This document shows positions 7,930-18,213 of a DNA stretch of 64,000 bases, piece by piece. The position numbers were made by a program, and so were the translations under genes. The notes beneath the pieces were generated by a model. The model had not been told where the DNA came from and ran no database searches. It worked only from the letters and a program-made list of their open reading frames with translations. The stretch is from Piscirickettsiaceae bacterium (GTDB lineage Bacteria; Pseudomonadota; Gammaproteobacteria; Nitrosococcales; Methylophagaceae): positions 62,001 to 126,000 of the forward strand of contig JABSQO010000001.1 of the NCBI GenBank assembly GCA_013215775.1, written 5' to 3'. Position 1 is the first letter of the stretch; every line of letters starts with the position of its first letter.

Positions 7930-10900
7930 ATGGCAGCAATAAACAGTGGAAATTATGATGCCCTTATCTGGGTGCAGGATGAAGTACAAGAGTCACTGGC
8001 CAGTGCTTTACAAGCACTCACTACTTTTATTGATGCCCCTGAAGATAGTACTGTATTAAATCCGTGCGTCACCCAATTACATCAAGTTACCGGCACAATG
8101 GAAATGCTCAATCTACAAGGGGCTCATCTATTAGTTCGTGAAATGTTAGCTTCAGCAATTGCTATTCGCGATCAACAAAATACTCAAATACAGGATAGTC
8201 TTTTAAAAGGACTGTTGTTATTGCCCAATTATTTAACATTGCTTGGTCCAAAACTATCTGATCATCCATTACGCCTACTTGATTCTATCAATGAATTACG
8301 TATCGCCCGTAATGATTCTATTATTGAAATCAATGATGTATTCACTCCGAACTTGTCTATTGATTTACCTAGTCATATCGTCTTTAACTCCGAAAGAGAC
8401 TTGCCAAATATAGGCTTATCATTTCACAAGATAAGTCATGCTTTCCAAATTTCACTGCTAAATTGGATAAAAACTGACGATCGAAAAAGTCTGCGTAAGA
8501 TGGCAAGCCTGATCAATTATTTACGCCTGAATTCGACTAATAATAAACCCACTGCATTTTGGTGGATCGCGGAAGGTTTCATTGAAGCTATCCTAGATGA
8601 TGGTTTGGTAACAGACTCAAAAGTTAAGCTCATTATGGGCAAGTTAAATCAACCTATAAAGCTGTTTACCACACAAGGTGAACAACAATTATTGGCTTTA
8701 TTTCCTGATAAACTCACTCAACAATTACTCCTGCTCTTGGCGGAGGCCACAAGTGAAGGCGAGAAAGTATCCACTCTCAAAGAGCTTTTCCATCTCGATT
8801 TCTTTGACCCTCAACAACATCACCAAATCTATAATTTTGGTGACAATGCCTTGGCTGATGTACATACCCAACTATTAGAACAATTACAGGAAATTAAAGA
8901 ACAAATCGACCAGTTCAATCGAGATTCTGATGATGTAGTAATCGCGGCTCTTGCTGTTATATCAGAGCAATTTTCATCAATGGCAGATACGCTAATACTA
9001 TTAGCTGAATCCGCTACTAGTACACTGCTTCAACATCAATCTGAACAACTCAACGCTTTCGTTTCATCACAACATCGCCCTAATGATGAGCAACTATTAT
9101 CGTTAGCAGATGTCCTGTTACAAGCCGAGATCCAGCTACAAAAGAACAGTGGGATTGCCGGATCAACTGCCGATAACGATCAACTTCTTCGTACGGTTGT
9201 CGGTGAATGTTTAGATGAACTCAACAATATTAAAGAAACTTTGGCCTTATTGGAAAATCGCCCTGATGGTGCTTCTGAAATATTATCTGATGCCGCCACT
9301 CAGTTAGAGTTAATGGCCGGCAGTATCCGCATGTTGAATATGGATGATGCAGCTACTTTACTCACAAATACTGCTCTTCAAATGAAAAATACCAGTGATG
9401 GAGCACAGAAACTTACCCCCGATGAACTTGACTCATTTGCTGAAGTAATTGCCGCCATTGAGTTATACATGGAGGGTTTTTCTCAGCATGGACAACAGCA
9501 ACTGCTCTTACTGGATCGAGCTCAACATATTCTCTCTAACTTTGAAATCCTTGACACTGATGACATTGAATCAATCATCTTGGATGCTAGTGAAAATTTG
9601 ACTAGTGTTGAACGCTATATTCAAGCACGGGCTGAAATAGAAACAAATAATATTGACCCCCCTGTTGAAGATAAGGCTCTAGAACCTATCGCATCAGAGA
9701 TCAGCAATAACTTAACCGGCGTTGAGCGCTATATCCAAGCACTGGCTGAAATAGAAACAAGTAATCTTGAATCTACTGTTGAAGATAACGCTCTAGAATC
9801 TATCGCATTAGAGAGCGGCAATAACTTAACTGGCGTTGAACGCTACATTCAAGCACAAAGTGAAGATCAAGCACCACAATTCGCTGAAGGCATCGATGCT
9901 GAAATTGCTGAAATCTTTATTGAAGAAGTCAATGAAGTGCACGATGAGTTACACACACTCATTCCAACATGGATCGATCAACATGATTTAGCAATATTGG
10001 CGACTATCCGTCGCCACTTCCACACCCTCAAAGGAAGTGGTCGTATGGCCGGAGCTAATATAATTGGTGAATTATCCTGGTCCATTGAAAATTTGCTCAA
10101 CCAAGTCATCGAGGGTGGTCATTCCGTTACTCCTACTTTAGAGCAACTGCTCCTCGACAGCTACCAAATTATTCCTGAGTTATTATCGCTGTTCACCCGT
10201 GGTGATATGAATTCTACGGAGCAGGTTGATGAATTAGCAAGCCGTGCCTATAACTTGCTATCAGCCGAAGAAGCCGAAGAAGCCGAAGAAGCCGAAGAAG
10301 CCAGTATCAACTTATCTGAACATGATGAGTTACAACAAATATTTAACAATGAAGCAAAACAACATATTGCTTCATTTAAGCATGTTCTCTCCCAAGCAAA
10401 ACCACCATTCAGTCTGAGCAAAGACTTATTACGTGCAGCACACTCTCTAAAAGGCTGTGCCAGTATTGCCCAAGTAACACCTATCACCATCATTGCTAGT
10501 CAATTAGATGCTGCTTTACGAAAAATTCATGGGCAGGCACTCACCCTAGATGAACAACAATTATCATTATTGGCTGACACAGTTGATGGTATTGACCAGA
10601 TTATCGCTCATTTAGAGCAGTCAGATACTGAAGAACCTGATATTCGCCTACTGTCAGATAATCTTTACCAGATTACCCCGCAAGATACCCAACAGCGCGT
10701 TATTGACCCTGAATTCCTTCTCGTTTATTTGGAAGAAACAGATGAATTACTGGCACAATACACCCAGCAAATTGAGCAACTTCAACAACAGCCTGATAAT
10801 ACAGAATATCAAACCTCCATTCAAAACACCTTAAAAGCACTTATATCCAGTGCTCAACATGCACAATTGACGGTTATTGCTGAGTTATATCAATTATTAG

Positions 10901-13473
10901 GGCAGCTTACTCAACATGCTAATGGAGCAAATACAACGGTCTTCCCCTTGTTGGAACAAGGCTATGAAGAACTCAATAACCAGATTGAAAACATAATACA
11001 AAACCAACCCGCAACGAATATTGATGACTTCAAACAGCAAGTTGATCAATGTCTCGAACAATTATCACCTGAAATAAACACGGTAACTGATAGCCTTACA
11101 CAAGAATTCACAGAATTTACTATTCCAACAGGTGATACTGAATTACTAGAAGCCTTTACCGAAGAGTGTGGTGAACTACTCGAATCCAGTGATAATGCGA
11201 TTAAAAACTGGCAGCAAGATAATAAAAATAAAGATGATTTTAAACAGCTACAACGTGATTTGCACACGATTAAAGGTGGCGCACGTTTAACGGGTATTAC
11301 ACCTATTGCTGACCTCGCCCACCACACAGAATCATTAGTATTATCAACTATTGGTCAACAAGATACACTTGATGCTCCTTTCTTCAATTTATTACAACGT
11401 TGCCAAGATCGTTTGGCCGATATGCAAGAGCAATTAGCTAATAACGCTGAAATATCATTTGCTCATGATTTATTAACAGAAATTGCACGATCTCCTTCCG
11501 ATCAAGCAAAAGTTGATGAATCACCAACAGAAACCAAAACATCCCAACAAGCTGTCAGCGTAATTGCTAAATTACCACCGAAAGCAATCCTCCCTGCAGC
11601 AGAAAAAACAACGAAATCAGCCCCCGTTGAGCAAGTTCGAGTTCGATCTGACTTGCTTGACCTCCTGACTAATTTTGCTGGTGAGGTCATTATCTCCCGT
11701 GATCGTGTCAGCCAACAGAATGTAGCTATGCGGCAACAATTAGCAGAGATGGAATCAACTGTCGAGAGACTACAAGACCAATTACGTAACTTAGAAATTG
11801 AAACTGAAGCTCAGATTCTATTCCGTTATGAGGATGAAGCTCTCAAACAACAATCAGAATTTGACCCGCTTGAATTAGACCGTTTTTCAATGATGCAACA
11901 ATTATCACGAGGACTGACAGAAAGTGTCAGTGATTTGAACGATATCACTCAATCATTGGACACTTTAGTACGCGAATCGGATACTATTTTATTACAACAA
12001 TCTCGCCTTAGCACTGATCTACAACAAGGCTTGATGACTACTCGATTACTGCCATTTACAGGTCTTGTCCCCCGTTTTGAACGTATTGTTCGTCAAACCA
12101 ATGATGAACTAGGTAAAAAATCTAAATTGACCATTTATGGTGCCGATTATGAATTAGATAGAACCATCCTTGACCACCTTGTCGCCCCCATTGAACACAT
12201 TCTTCGCAATGCAATTGCTCACGGCATAGAATCCGAAGATCAACGTAAAGAATTAGGTAAGGAAGAAATTGCTCAATTAACATTGACTATCACTCGAGAT
12301 GGCTCAGAGATTCTAATTACGTTATCAGATGATGGTCAAGGCATTAATGTTGAAAAAATCAAGCAGAAAGCATTAGAACAAAATCTCATTGACTCAGACA
12401 ATATGCCTAGTGATGAAGAATTGATTCAATTGATTTTGTCTTCTGGATTTAGTACTGCTGATAATGTGTCTCAACTCGCAGGTCGTGGCGTAGGCATGGA
12501 TGTAGTCAGCAATGAAATTCGTGCATTGAAGGGTCGATTATCAATCCAATCCACTGTTGGACAAGGTACAACATTCACTATCCGTTTACCGATGACATTA
12601 TCGATTATGCGAGCACTACTCGTTAGTAGTCATGATCAACAATATGCCATTCCTTTAGCCGCTATTAGTGGTGGTGAACGTATCACCGTTAATGCCATTA
12701 AGGCATTGTTAGAACAAGATGAAGCACATTATGAATTTAATGGTGAACAATATCGGTTTATCGCCTTAGCTAATCTACTTGATCGAGCACTTAAATTACC
12801 CGATGAGCCGACATTACAGCTACCACTTTTATTGTTCAAATACGGTGATATTCAAGTCGCTCTATTAGTTGATTCGATTAACAGTAATCGTGAAATTGTA
12901 CTCAAATCCGTAGGTGAACAATTAGGTCAGATTACGGCTATCAATGGTGCAACTATCTTAGGTGATGGCCAAGTTGTCTTTATTCTAGATATTCCAACGT
13001 TAATTGATAGCGCAAAACTTACCTCATCTCATGAAGAGTCCGAAGCATCTGAACTTGCATTAAATATTGAAGAGTTCACTAACCGAACACCACTCGCTCT
13101 GGTTGTCGATGATTCAATTACGATGCGAAAAGCCTCAACCAATATGCTAAAACGCCATGGTTTTGATGTAACAACGGCCCGCGATGGTGTGGATGCCGTG
13201 AGTCAATTGAATGAACAAATTCCAGATATTATTTTACTGGATGTTGAAATGCCCCGTATGGATGGATTTGAATTCGCCACTTTGGTGAGAAATGATTCTG
13301 ACTTAAAAGATCTCCCTATCATCATGATTACCTCTCGTACTGGAGATAAGCATCGTGACCGAGCAATGAATATTGGCGTTAATGCCTATATGGGCAAACC
13401 ATACCAAGAAACGGAAATTGTTGAAACCTTACAAAAATTATTGGGTGATAAGTACCCAACTGTAGGGGACTAA
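7930..13473 (+). CDS. chpA: Chemotaxis hybrid histidine kinase ChpA (PilL)
   Basis: This 1847-residue CheA-like kinase drives the Pil-Chp pathway. The N-terminal region holds degenerate Hpt-like segments: HQVTG at H51 lacks the usual lysine, and another near residue 460 lacks the histidine. Three canonical Hpt sites follow: H698 (HTLKGS), H838 (HSLKGC) and H1112 (HTIKGG). Then come the dimerisation region, an HATPase_c domain with N-box RNAIAHGIE near 1427, DDGQG near 1468 and GRGVGMD near 1518, a CheW-like domain, and a C-terminal receiver with phospho-acceptor D1771. The linker before the first canonical Hpt contains three copies of a 38-residue repeat, and an EEA repeat follows the first Hpt. 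It sits between pilJ and chpC. Confidence 0.93.
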   Translation: MAAINSGNYDALIWVQDEVQESLASALQALTTFIDAPEDSTVLNPCVTQLHQVTGTMEMLNLQGAHLLVREMLASAIAIRDQQNTQIQDSLLKGLLLLPNYLTLLGPKLSDHPLRLLDSINELRIARNDSIIEINDVFTPNLSIDLPSHIVFNSERDLPNIGLSFHKISHAFQISLLNWIKTDDRKSLRKMASLINYLRLNSTNNKPTAFWWIAEGFIEAILDDGLVTDSKVKLIMGKLNQPIKLFTTQGEQQLLALFPDKLTQQLLLLLAEATSEGEKVSTLKELFHLDFFDPQQHHQIYNFGDNALADVHTQLLEQLQEIKEQIDQFNRDSDDVVIAALAVISEQFSSMADTLILLAESATSTLLQHQSEQLNAFVSSQHRPNDEQLLSLADVLLQAEIQLQKNSGIAGSTADNDQLLRTVVGECLDELNNIKETLALLENRPDGASEILSDAATQLELMAGSIRMLNMDDAATLLTNTALQMKNTSDGAQKLTPDELDSFAEVIAAIELYMEGFSQHGQQQLLLLDRAQHILSNFEILDTDDIESIILDASENLTSVERYIQARAEIETNNIDPPVEDKALEPIASEISNNLTGVERYIQALAEIETSNLESTVEDNALESIALESGNNLTGVERYIQAQSEDQAPQFAEGIDAEIAEIFIEEVNEVHDELHTLIPTWIDQHDLAILATIRRHFHTLKGSGRMAGANIIGELSWSIENLLNQVIEGGHSVTPTLEQLLLDSYQIIPELLSLFTRGDMNSTEQVDELASRAYNLLSAEEAEEAEEAEEASINLSEHDELQQIFNNEAKQHIASFKHVLSQAKPPFSLSKDLLRAAHSLKGCASIAQVTPITIIASQLDAALRKIHGQALTLDEQQLSLLADTVDGIDQIIAHLEQSDTEEPDIRLLSDNLYQITPQDTQQRVIDPEFLLVYLEETDELLAQYTQQIEQLQQQPDNTEYQTSIQNTLKALISSAQHAQLTVIAELYQLLGQLTQHANGANTTVFPLLEQGYEELNNQIENIIQNQPATNIDDFKQQVDQCLEQLSPEINTVTDSLTQEFTEFTIPTGDTELLEAFTEECGELLESSDNAIKNWQQDNKNKDDFKQLQRDLHTIKGGARLTGITPIADLAHHTESLVLSTIGQQDTLDAPFFNLLQRCQDRLADMQEQLANNAEISFAHDLLTEIARSPSDQAKVDESPTETKTSQQAVSVIAKLPPKAILPAAEKTTKSAPVEQVRVRSDLLDLLTNFAGEVIISRDRVSQQNVAMRQQLAEMESTVERLQDQLRNLEIETEAQILFRYEDEALKQQSEFDPLELDRFSMMQQLSRGLTESVSDLNDITQSLDTLVRESDTILLQQSRLSTDLQQGLMTTRLLPFTGLVPRFERIVRQTNDELGKKSKLTIYGADYELDRTILDHLVAPIEHILRNAIAHGIESEDQRKELGKEEIAQLTLTITRDGSEILITLSDDGQGINVEKIKQKALEQNLIDSDNMPSDEELIQLILSSGFSTADNVSQLAGRGVGMDVVSNEIRALKGRLSIQSTVGQGTTFTIRLPMTLSIMRALLVSSHDQQYAIPLAAISGGERITVNAIKALLEQDEAHYEFNGEQYRFIALANLLDRALKLPDEPTLQLPLLLFKYGDIQVALLVDSINSNREIVLKSVGEQLGQITAINGATILGDGQVVFILDIPTLIDSAKLTSSHEESEASELALNIEEFTNRTPLALVVDDSITMRKASTNMLKRHGFDVTTARDGVDAVSQLNEQIPDIILLDVEMPRMDGFEFATLVRNDSDLKDLPIIMITSRTGDKHRDRAMNIGVNAYMGKPYQETEIVETLQKLLGDKYPTVGD
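9589..9867 (+). repeat. 114-bp in-frame tandem repeat in chpA
   Basis: Two full copies and one partial copy of a 38-codon unit start at 9589, 9703 and 9817. Each begins with (S/G)-x-N-L-T-(S/G)-VERYIQA, and the first two continue with AEIETxN and an acidic stretch. The period of 114 bp is exact, so there is no frame change. The copies differ mostly at synonymous and acidic positions, so the duplication is not brand new. Confidence 0.88.
10264..10302 (+). repeat. 9-bp microsatellite (GCCGAAGAA)x4 in chpA
   Basis: Four perfect copies of GCCGAAGAA followed by GCC encode an (AEE)n acidic linker between the first and second canonical Hpt domains of ChpA. The unit is three codons, so slippage would change linker length by three residues without a frameshift. 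Confidence 0.93.
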
Positions 13474-13485
13474 AAGGAGCTTAAT

Positions 13486-13944
13486 ATGGCTGATAACGCT
13501 ACTGATTTTATTCCCTGTATGTTGATCCCTTTACAGCAACATTACTTGTTATTGCCCAACACTACCATTGCCGAAGTTATTCCGATGCCGCGACTAACAC
13601 TGGATGATTCGAAAACACACTACTGGGTGGGACAATATAATTGGAATTCTCAACAACTTCCTGTTATCGATCTTGAAAGTTTAGTGGAAGGTAACCCTTC
13701 AAAGTCAGCAGAAGCAAATAAACTTTGTATTTTGCATGGAATCAACTCCGATCTCGGTATTACTGCTTACGCCTTACCTTGTTATGGTGCACCGCAACTG
13801 ATTCATCTTAACGAAGATGCCTTAAAACTAGTTTCAGATACGGAAGATTCTGAGTTCTTGCACTGCCAAATTCATATTGGCAATAAAGTCGCCTACATCC
13901 CCAACCTAGATACCATCGAAACAACTATTAGCCAACAGCAATAA
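13486..13944 (+). CDS. chpC: CheW-like protein ChpC
   Basis: This 152-residue CheW-domain protein is the second adaptor of the cluster. It keeps the beta-barrel pattern, with LLPNTTIAEVIP near the start and LPVIDLESLVEGN in place of the stricter CheW motif. It follows chpA by 12 nt behind an AAGGAG ribosome-binding site, so it is the last gene of the operon. In Pseudomonas, ChpC may couple further receptors to ChpA. It is more diverged than PilI. No pilK (CheR) or chpB (CheB) gene is present between pilJ and this gene. Confidence 0.78.
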   Translation: MADNATDFIPCMLIPLQQHYLLLPNTTIAEVIPMPRLTLDDSKTHYWVGQYNWNSQQLPVIDLESLVEGNPSKSAEANKLCILHGINSDLGITAYALPCYGAPQLIHLNEDALKLVSDTEDSEFLHCQIHIGNKVAYIPNLDTIETTISQQQ

Positions 13945-13992
13945 ACACTGGAAAGACATCATCATCACACCCTTTTAGTTTATGATAACGTC

Positions 13993-15936
13993 ATGAGTTT
14001 TTTTAGCGTTATATTAAGTGCTTTCTGGCTATTGATGCCAACGCTCGCCATTGCCACGGATAACAGTCCTCTAGAAAAACAACGTACTATTTTCCAACAA
14101 GCAAATAAAGCACTACAAACTAACCAAATTAGCCAATTCCAACGTCTCAAACAGCAGCTTGATGATTACCCATTGCAAGCCTATTTAGATTATCTCTATT
14201 TACGACACCGATTAAATCACACTAATAATGAAACGATTGCCCAATTTCTCGACCTCAATCAAAATACATTTTATGCCGACCGATTACGTAATGCGTGGTT
14301 AGATCGCTTAGCTCAACAGAAACAGTGGCCGCTCTACCTTCTTCATTATCAAGAGCCGCAACCCGTATCAAGACAATGTGTACGACTAAAAGCACTCATT
14401 AACACCGGTAAAAGTGAACAAGCTTTAGCGGAGACAACCGCCCTCTGGTTGGTGCCCCGCTCACAAAATAGTGCCTGCGATCCTGCCTTTAAATATTGGC
14501 AAAATCAAGGCCGCTTAACTGACGAACTCCGCTGGCAACGGATCCGGTTAGCCTTACAAGAAAATCAATTTAGTCTGGCTAAATATTTAGCAAAGACACT
14601 TTCCAATCCAAATGAAGCAATGGCATGGATTTCCCGATGGCAACAAATCCATAGCAACCCACAGTCACTATTAAAACAATTGCCGAAAACACCGCCTGCA
14701 GCACAAACTATCAATCTATTTAATGATGTTCCACTAGCTCGCGATATTATTAAACACGGTATCGAACGTCTTGCTCGAAAATCTACTGATAAGGCTTATG
14801 AGGCCTGGCAGCGTATTGCGCCTGCCTACCAGTTTAGCGAACAAGACAAGCTGACAACGCAACGTTATATCGCCAATCGAGCAGCACTTAGTAGAGAAGA
14901 CCGTACATTAGAATTTTTTTCCGATATTCCGGCTGAGCCTTGGCGGGTTCGTGCGGCACTTTGGCAGCAAGATTGGTCCGCTGTGCAGAAAGCCATTTTT
15001 AGTCTTAACATTAATGAACAACAATCAAATCGCTGGCAATATTGGTTAGGCCGTAGTCAAGCTGAACTTGGCAATCAACAAGCGGCTAATGAAACCTACC
15101 AAGGTTTAATTATGGATCGTGATTATTATTCTTTTCTGGCTGCAGACAGACTAAGACAACCTTATCAAATGAATCATAATCCAATTCAATATGAACAATA
15201 TGAACTGAGTAATTTCGCTCGTCGACCTGCGATTGCCAGACTAAAAGAGTTTTACACTCTGAACATGCAGCTTGAAGCAAGTCGACAAGCCTACGCCCTT
15301 AAAATCAGATTATCTCCTCGAGAATTACAGCTTCTTGCGACACTCACTCACCAATGGAACTGGCATAACCAAACTATATTTCTACTCGGTAAGGCGAAGT
15401 ATTGGGATGCATTAAATCTTCGTTTTCCAATTGTTTATGACAATGCCATCTTAAAAGCCAGTAAAACTAATGGTCTTGATCCATCATGGCTGTTCGGCAT
15501 CGCTCGTCAGGAAAGTGCTTTTAATCCACAAGCCCGTTCACCTGTTGGCGCAACAGGACTAATGCAACTAATGCCCAAAACGGGCAAACTCATTGCACGA
15601 CTAATTAACCAACCTTTGAAAAGAACAGCTGAATTATTAGATCCAAACAGAAACATACAATTAGGCAGTGCTTATTTACGTCGAATGTATGATCAGAACC
15701 AGCATAATCCTGTGCTTGCTACCGCATCATACAATGCAGGACCTCATCGAATTAAGCGCTGGTTACCTGAACAAACTCTCGCCGCTGACATCTGGATCGA
15801 AAATATTCCCTTTAATGAAACTAGGAAATATGCCAGCAATGTCATTAGTTATGCCGCTATTTTTGACTATCAACGTAAGAAAACTGTTCTCCCGCTGTCT
15901 AAGCGTATGCCAGCAGTAAAACCTAAAAACCATTAA
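13993..15936 (+). CDS. slt: Soluble lytic murein transglycosylase
   Basis: This 647-residue periplasmic enzyme cleaves the glycosidic bond between MurNAc and GlcNAc with formation of 1,6-anhydro ends. It has a signal peptide (SVILSAFWLLMPTLAIA), a long alpha-helical superhelical domain (about residues 30-430) and a C-terminal goose-lysozyme-like SLT domain. The catalytic glutamate is in GIARQESAFNPQARS, followed by GATGLMQLMPKT and ASYNAGPHRIKRW. The length matches Slt70. It follows chpC by 48 nt and precedes cca by 9 nt. Confidence 0.95.
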   Translation: MSFFSVILSAFWLLMPTLAIATDNSPLEKQRTIFQQANKALQTNQISQFQRLKQQLDDYPLQAYLDYLYLRHRLNHTNNETIAQFLDLNQNTFYADRLRNAWLDRLAQQKQWPLYLLHYQEPQPVSRQCVRLKALINTGKSEQALAETTALWLVPRSQNSACDPAFKYWQNQGRLTDELRWQRIRLALQENQFSLAKYLAKTLSNPNEAMAWISRWQQIHSNPQSLLKQLPKTPPAAQTINLFNDVPLARDIIKHGIERLARKSTDKAYEAWQRIAPAYQFSEQDKLTTQRYIANRAALSREDRTLEFFSDIPAEPWRVRAALWQQDWSAVQKAIFSLNINEQQSNRWQYWLGRSQAELGNQQAANETYQGLIMDRDYYSFLAADRLRQPYQMNHNPIQYEQYELSNFARRPAIARLKEFYTLNMQLEASRQAYALKIRLSPRELQLLATLTHQWNWHNQTIFLLGKAKYWDALNLRFPIVYDNAILKASKTNGLDPSWLFGIARQESAFNPQARSPVGATGLMQLMPKTGKLIARLINQPLKRTAELLDPNRNIQLGSAYLRRMYDQNQHNPVLATASYNAGPHRIKRWLPEQTLAADIWIENIPFNETRKYASNVISYAAIFDYQRKKTVLPLSKRMPAVKPKNH

Positions 15937-15945
15937 ACTAGTACC

Positions 15946-17172
15946 ATGAAAACATACCTTGTCGGCGGCAGTGTCCGCGATAAATTACTTGGATTACCGA
16001 TTAAAGATCGAGACTGGGTTGTGGTTGGCAGCACGCCTAAAGAAATGTTGGACAAAAAATTTCAGCCGGTAGGAAAAGATTTTCCCGTTTTTTTACACCC
16101 TAAAACACATGAAGAATATGCCCTTGCTCGTACTGAACGTAAAACAGCGCCTGGCTATCGCGGATTTGTTGTTCATGCTGCACCCGATGTCACTCTTGAA
16201 CAAGATCTTGCTCGACGTGATCTAACAATTAATGCCATTGCTCAAGATGAGGATGGCAACTTAATTGATCCTTTTAATGGCCAGCAAGATATAAAGAATA
16301 AAGTCCTCCGCCATGTCTCACCCGCCTTTACCGAAGATCCTGTCCGAGTATTGCGTATCGCTCGTTTTGCTGCTCGTTTTGGCTTTACCATCGCCGATGA
16401 GACTAAAGTTTTAATCAACGAAATGATTAAAGCCAAAGAACTCGATCATTTAGTGCCAGAGCGTGTTTGGCAAGAATTAGAAAAGGCGTTAGCAACACCC
16501 AAACCATCACTTTTCTTTATGGCATTGCGAGATGTTGGCGCGTTGGCCAGTTTATTTCCTGAAGTTGACCGCTTATTTGGTGTGCCTCAAGTGGCAAAAT
16601 GGCATCCCGAAGTCGATACTGGGGTACATGTCATGTTAGTTATAGATCAAGCTGCACGGCTATCTGAAGATATATCGGTACGCTTTGCCGCTTTATGCCA
16701 TGACTTAGGTAAAGGCACTACACCTGAAGATATATTGCCTCAACATATTGGACACGAAGCAAGAAGTATCACACTCACTAAAAACCTATGCCAACGATTA
16801 CGCGTCCCTAAAGATATTGAATCGCTCGCAGTCAACGTGGCGGAATACCACACCCATGTTCATTTATTATTTGAACTAAAACCAAGTACCATTTTAAAAG
16901 TCCTTGAAGCATTAGATTCATTTCGTCGACCAGAACGGTTTCAACAGTATCTGTTGGCTGGTGAAGCTGATTTTCGTGGTCGTCCTGGTTATGAAGATGC
17001 ACCGATGCCAGAAATTGACTTCTTTCAACGCTGTTTTTTAGCCGCCCAGAAAGTGGATGTCCAAGCCTTGATTGAACAAGGGTTTCAAGGCTTAGAGATT
17101 GCCAAAGCATTACGTAAAGAACGCATTTCAACTATCCAACGCATCAAGGAAAATGTTGATTACAGTCAGTAG
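15946..17172 (+). CDS. cca: Multifunctional CCA tRNA nucleotidyltransferase
   Basis: The enzyme adds and repairs the 3' CCA end of tRNAs. Residues 1-140 form the nucleotidyltransferase head, with GGSVRDKLLG, the catalytic DRDWVVVG and RRDLTINAIAQD. A neck and body follow, then an HD phosphohydrolase domain with CHDLGKGTTP around residue 250. The 408-residue length and the HD domain identify the gammaproteobacterial multifunctional type with phosphatase and 2',3'-cyclic phosphodiesterase activity. It starts 9 nt after slt. Confidence 0.96.
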   Translation: MKTYLVGGSVRDKLLGLPIKDRDWVVVGSTPKEMLDKKFQPVGKDFPVFLHPKTHEEYALARTERKTAPGYRGFVVHAAPDVTLEQDLARRDLTINAIAQDEDGNLIDPFNGQQDIKNKVLRHVSPAFTEDPVRVLRIARFAARFGFTIADETKVLINEMIKAKELDHLVPERVWQELEKALATPKPSLFFMALRDVGALASLFPEVDRLFGVPQVAKWHPEVDTGVHVMLVIDQAARLSEDISVRFAALCHDLGKGTTPEDILPQHIGHEARSITLTKNLCQRLRVPKDIESLAVNVAEYHTHVHLLFELKPSTILKVLEALDSFRRPERFQQYLLAGEADFRGRPGYEDAPMPEIDFFQRCFLAAQKVDVQALIEQGFQGLEIAKALRKERISTIQRIKENVDYSQ

Positions 17173-17181
17173 CACTTAACG

Positions 17182-17187
17182 TATAAT
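17182..17187 (+). promoter_or_regulatory. Candidate -10 box for mch
   Basis: A perfect TATAAT lies 33 nt upstream of the mch ATG, in the 47-nt gap after cca. The only -35-like hexamer, TTGATT at 17156-17161, is 20 nt away. That spacing is too long for a standard sigma70 promoter, so a different -35 or an activator may be needed. Confidence 0.4.
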
Positions 17188-17219
17188 TGCGCTATCAATT
17201 TAATTCGGACCAATATCCT

Positions 17220-18191
17220 ATGAGTAATACTGTTTCTGCCAATTGGACTAGCGTTAATGCTGCTTGCCAACCGTTAGTTGAGAGTCTGATCGCTGATGCA
17301 CAAGCACTACAACTTGAAGTCAGCACACTAAGCAATGGCACTCGAATCATTGATGCGGGTATTAATTGTGTTGGTGGTTTAGAGGCAGGTCGCCTTATTG
17401 GTGAAATTTGCATGGGCGGCTTGGGTACAGCCACATTAGGTACCAATAGTGGTTTTGATAACTGGCCTTGGTCTGTCAATGTGCATGCTAAAACACCTGT
17501 TTTAAGTTGTCTCGGTAGCCAATATGCTGGCTGGAGTTTATCGCATGAAAAATTCTTTGCTTTAGGTTCTGGTCCTGGTCGCGCATTGGCGGGCAAAGAA
17601 GCAGTCCTAAAAGAGTTTGGCTATAAAGATCAAGCAGACAAAACCGTTATCGTTTTAGAAGTGGATAAATTCCCACCCATTGAAGTCTCAGAAAAAGTAG
17701 CTAAAGACTGTGGCATCAAACCAGAAAATTTAACCTTTATCCTAACACCAACATCAAGCCTTGCCGGTGTCATGCAAATTGCAATTCGTGTGCTTGAAGT
17801 CGCCATGCATAAAGCACACGCCCTACATTTTCCTATGGATAAAATTATTGATGGTTTTGGCGTCACTCCTGTTGCTCCTCCTGGTGGTGACTTTATGACA
17901 GGTATGGGCCGTACTAACGATGCTATTCTGTATGGTGGCATGGTTCATCTATTTGTTGATGCAACAGATGAAGAAGCACAAGACCTAGCAGAGAAATTGC
18001 CTAGTAATACTTCCTCAGACTATGGTCGTCCGTTTGGTGAAGTGTTTAAATCTTATGACTTTGATTTCTTCAAAGTGGATCCAATGTTATTCAGCCCCGC
18101 CAAGGTGATTGTAACCAATGCCAATACAGGTAAAAGTTTTACTGCTGGTGAATTTAATAAAAAATTATTAACGACATCTTTCGGCCTATAA
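17220..18191 (+). CDS. mch: Methenyltetrahydromethanopterin cyclohydrolase
   Basis: Mch interconverts methenyl- and formyl-(dephospho)tetrahydromethanopterin, the third step of formaldehyde oxidation in methylotrophs with the archaeal-type pathway. The protein has the Mch hallmarks [36 protein letters not shown] and [24 protein letters not shown]. The ORF track starts at 17187, but the ATG at 17220 (MSNTVSANW) gives the family N-terminus and 323 residues. The earlier start would also lie on the -10 box. It is followed by orf5 and orf7. Confidence 0.96.
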   Translation: MSNTVSANWTSVNAACQPLVESLIADAQALQLEVSTLSNGTRIIDAGINCVGGLEAGRLIGEICMGGLGTATLGTNSGFDNWPWSVNVHAKTPVLSCLGSQYAGWSLSHEKFFALGSGPGRALAGKEAVLKEFGYKDQADKTVIVLEVDKFPPIEVSEKVAKDCGIKPENLTFILTPTSSLAGVMQIAIRVLEVAMHKAHALHFPMDKIIDGFGVTPVAPPGGDFMTGMGRTNDAILYGGMVHLFVDATDEEAQDLAEKLPSNTSSDYGRPFGEVFKSYDFDFFKVDPMLFSPAKVIVTNANTGKSFTAGEFNKKLLTTSFGL

Positions 18192-18213
18192 CCCTGCTGT
18201 CTTGAAGTAGCCA

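Noticed and set aside
17187-17219. Upstream start for mch at 17187
   Set aside because: It adds eleven non-conserved residues and would begin on the TATAAT box. The ATG at 17220 gives the family N-terminus.
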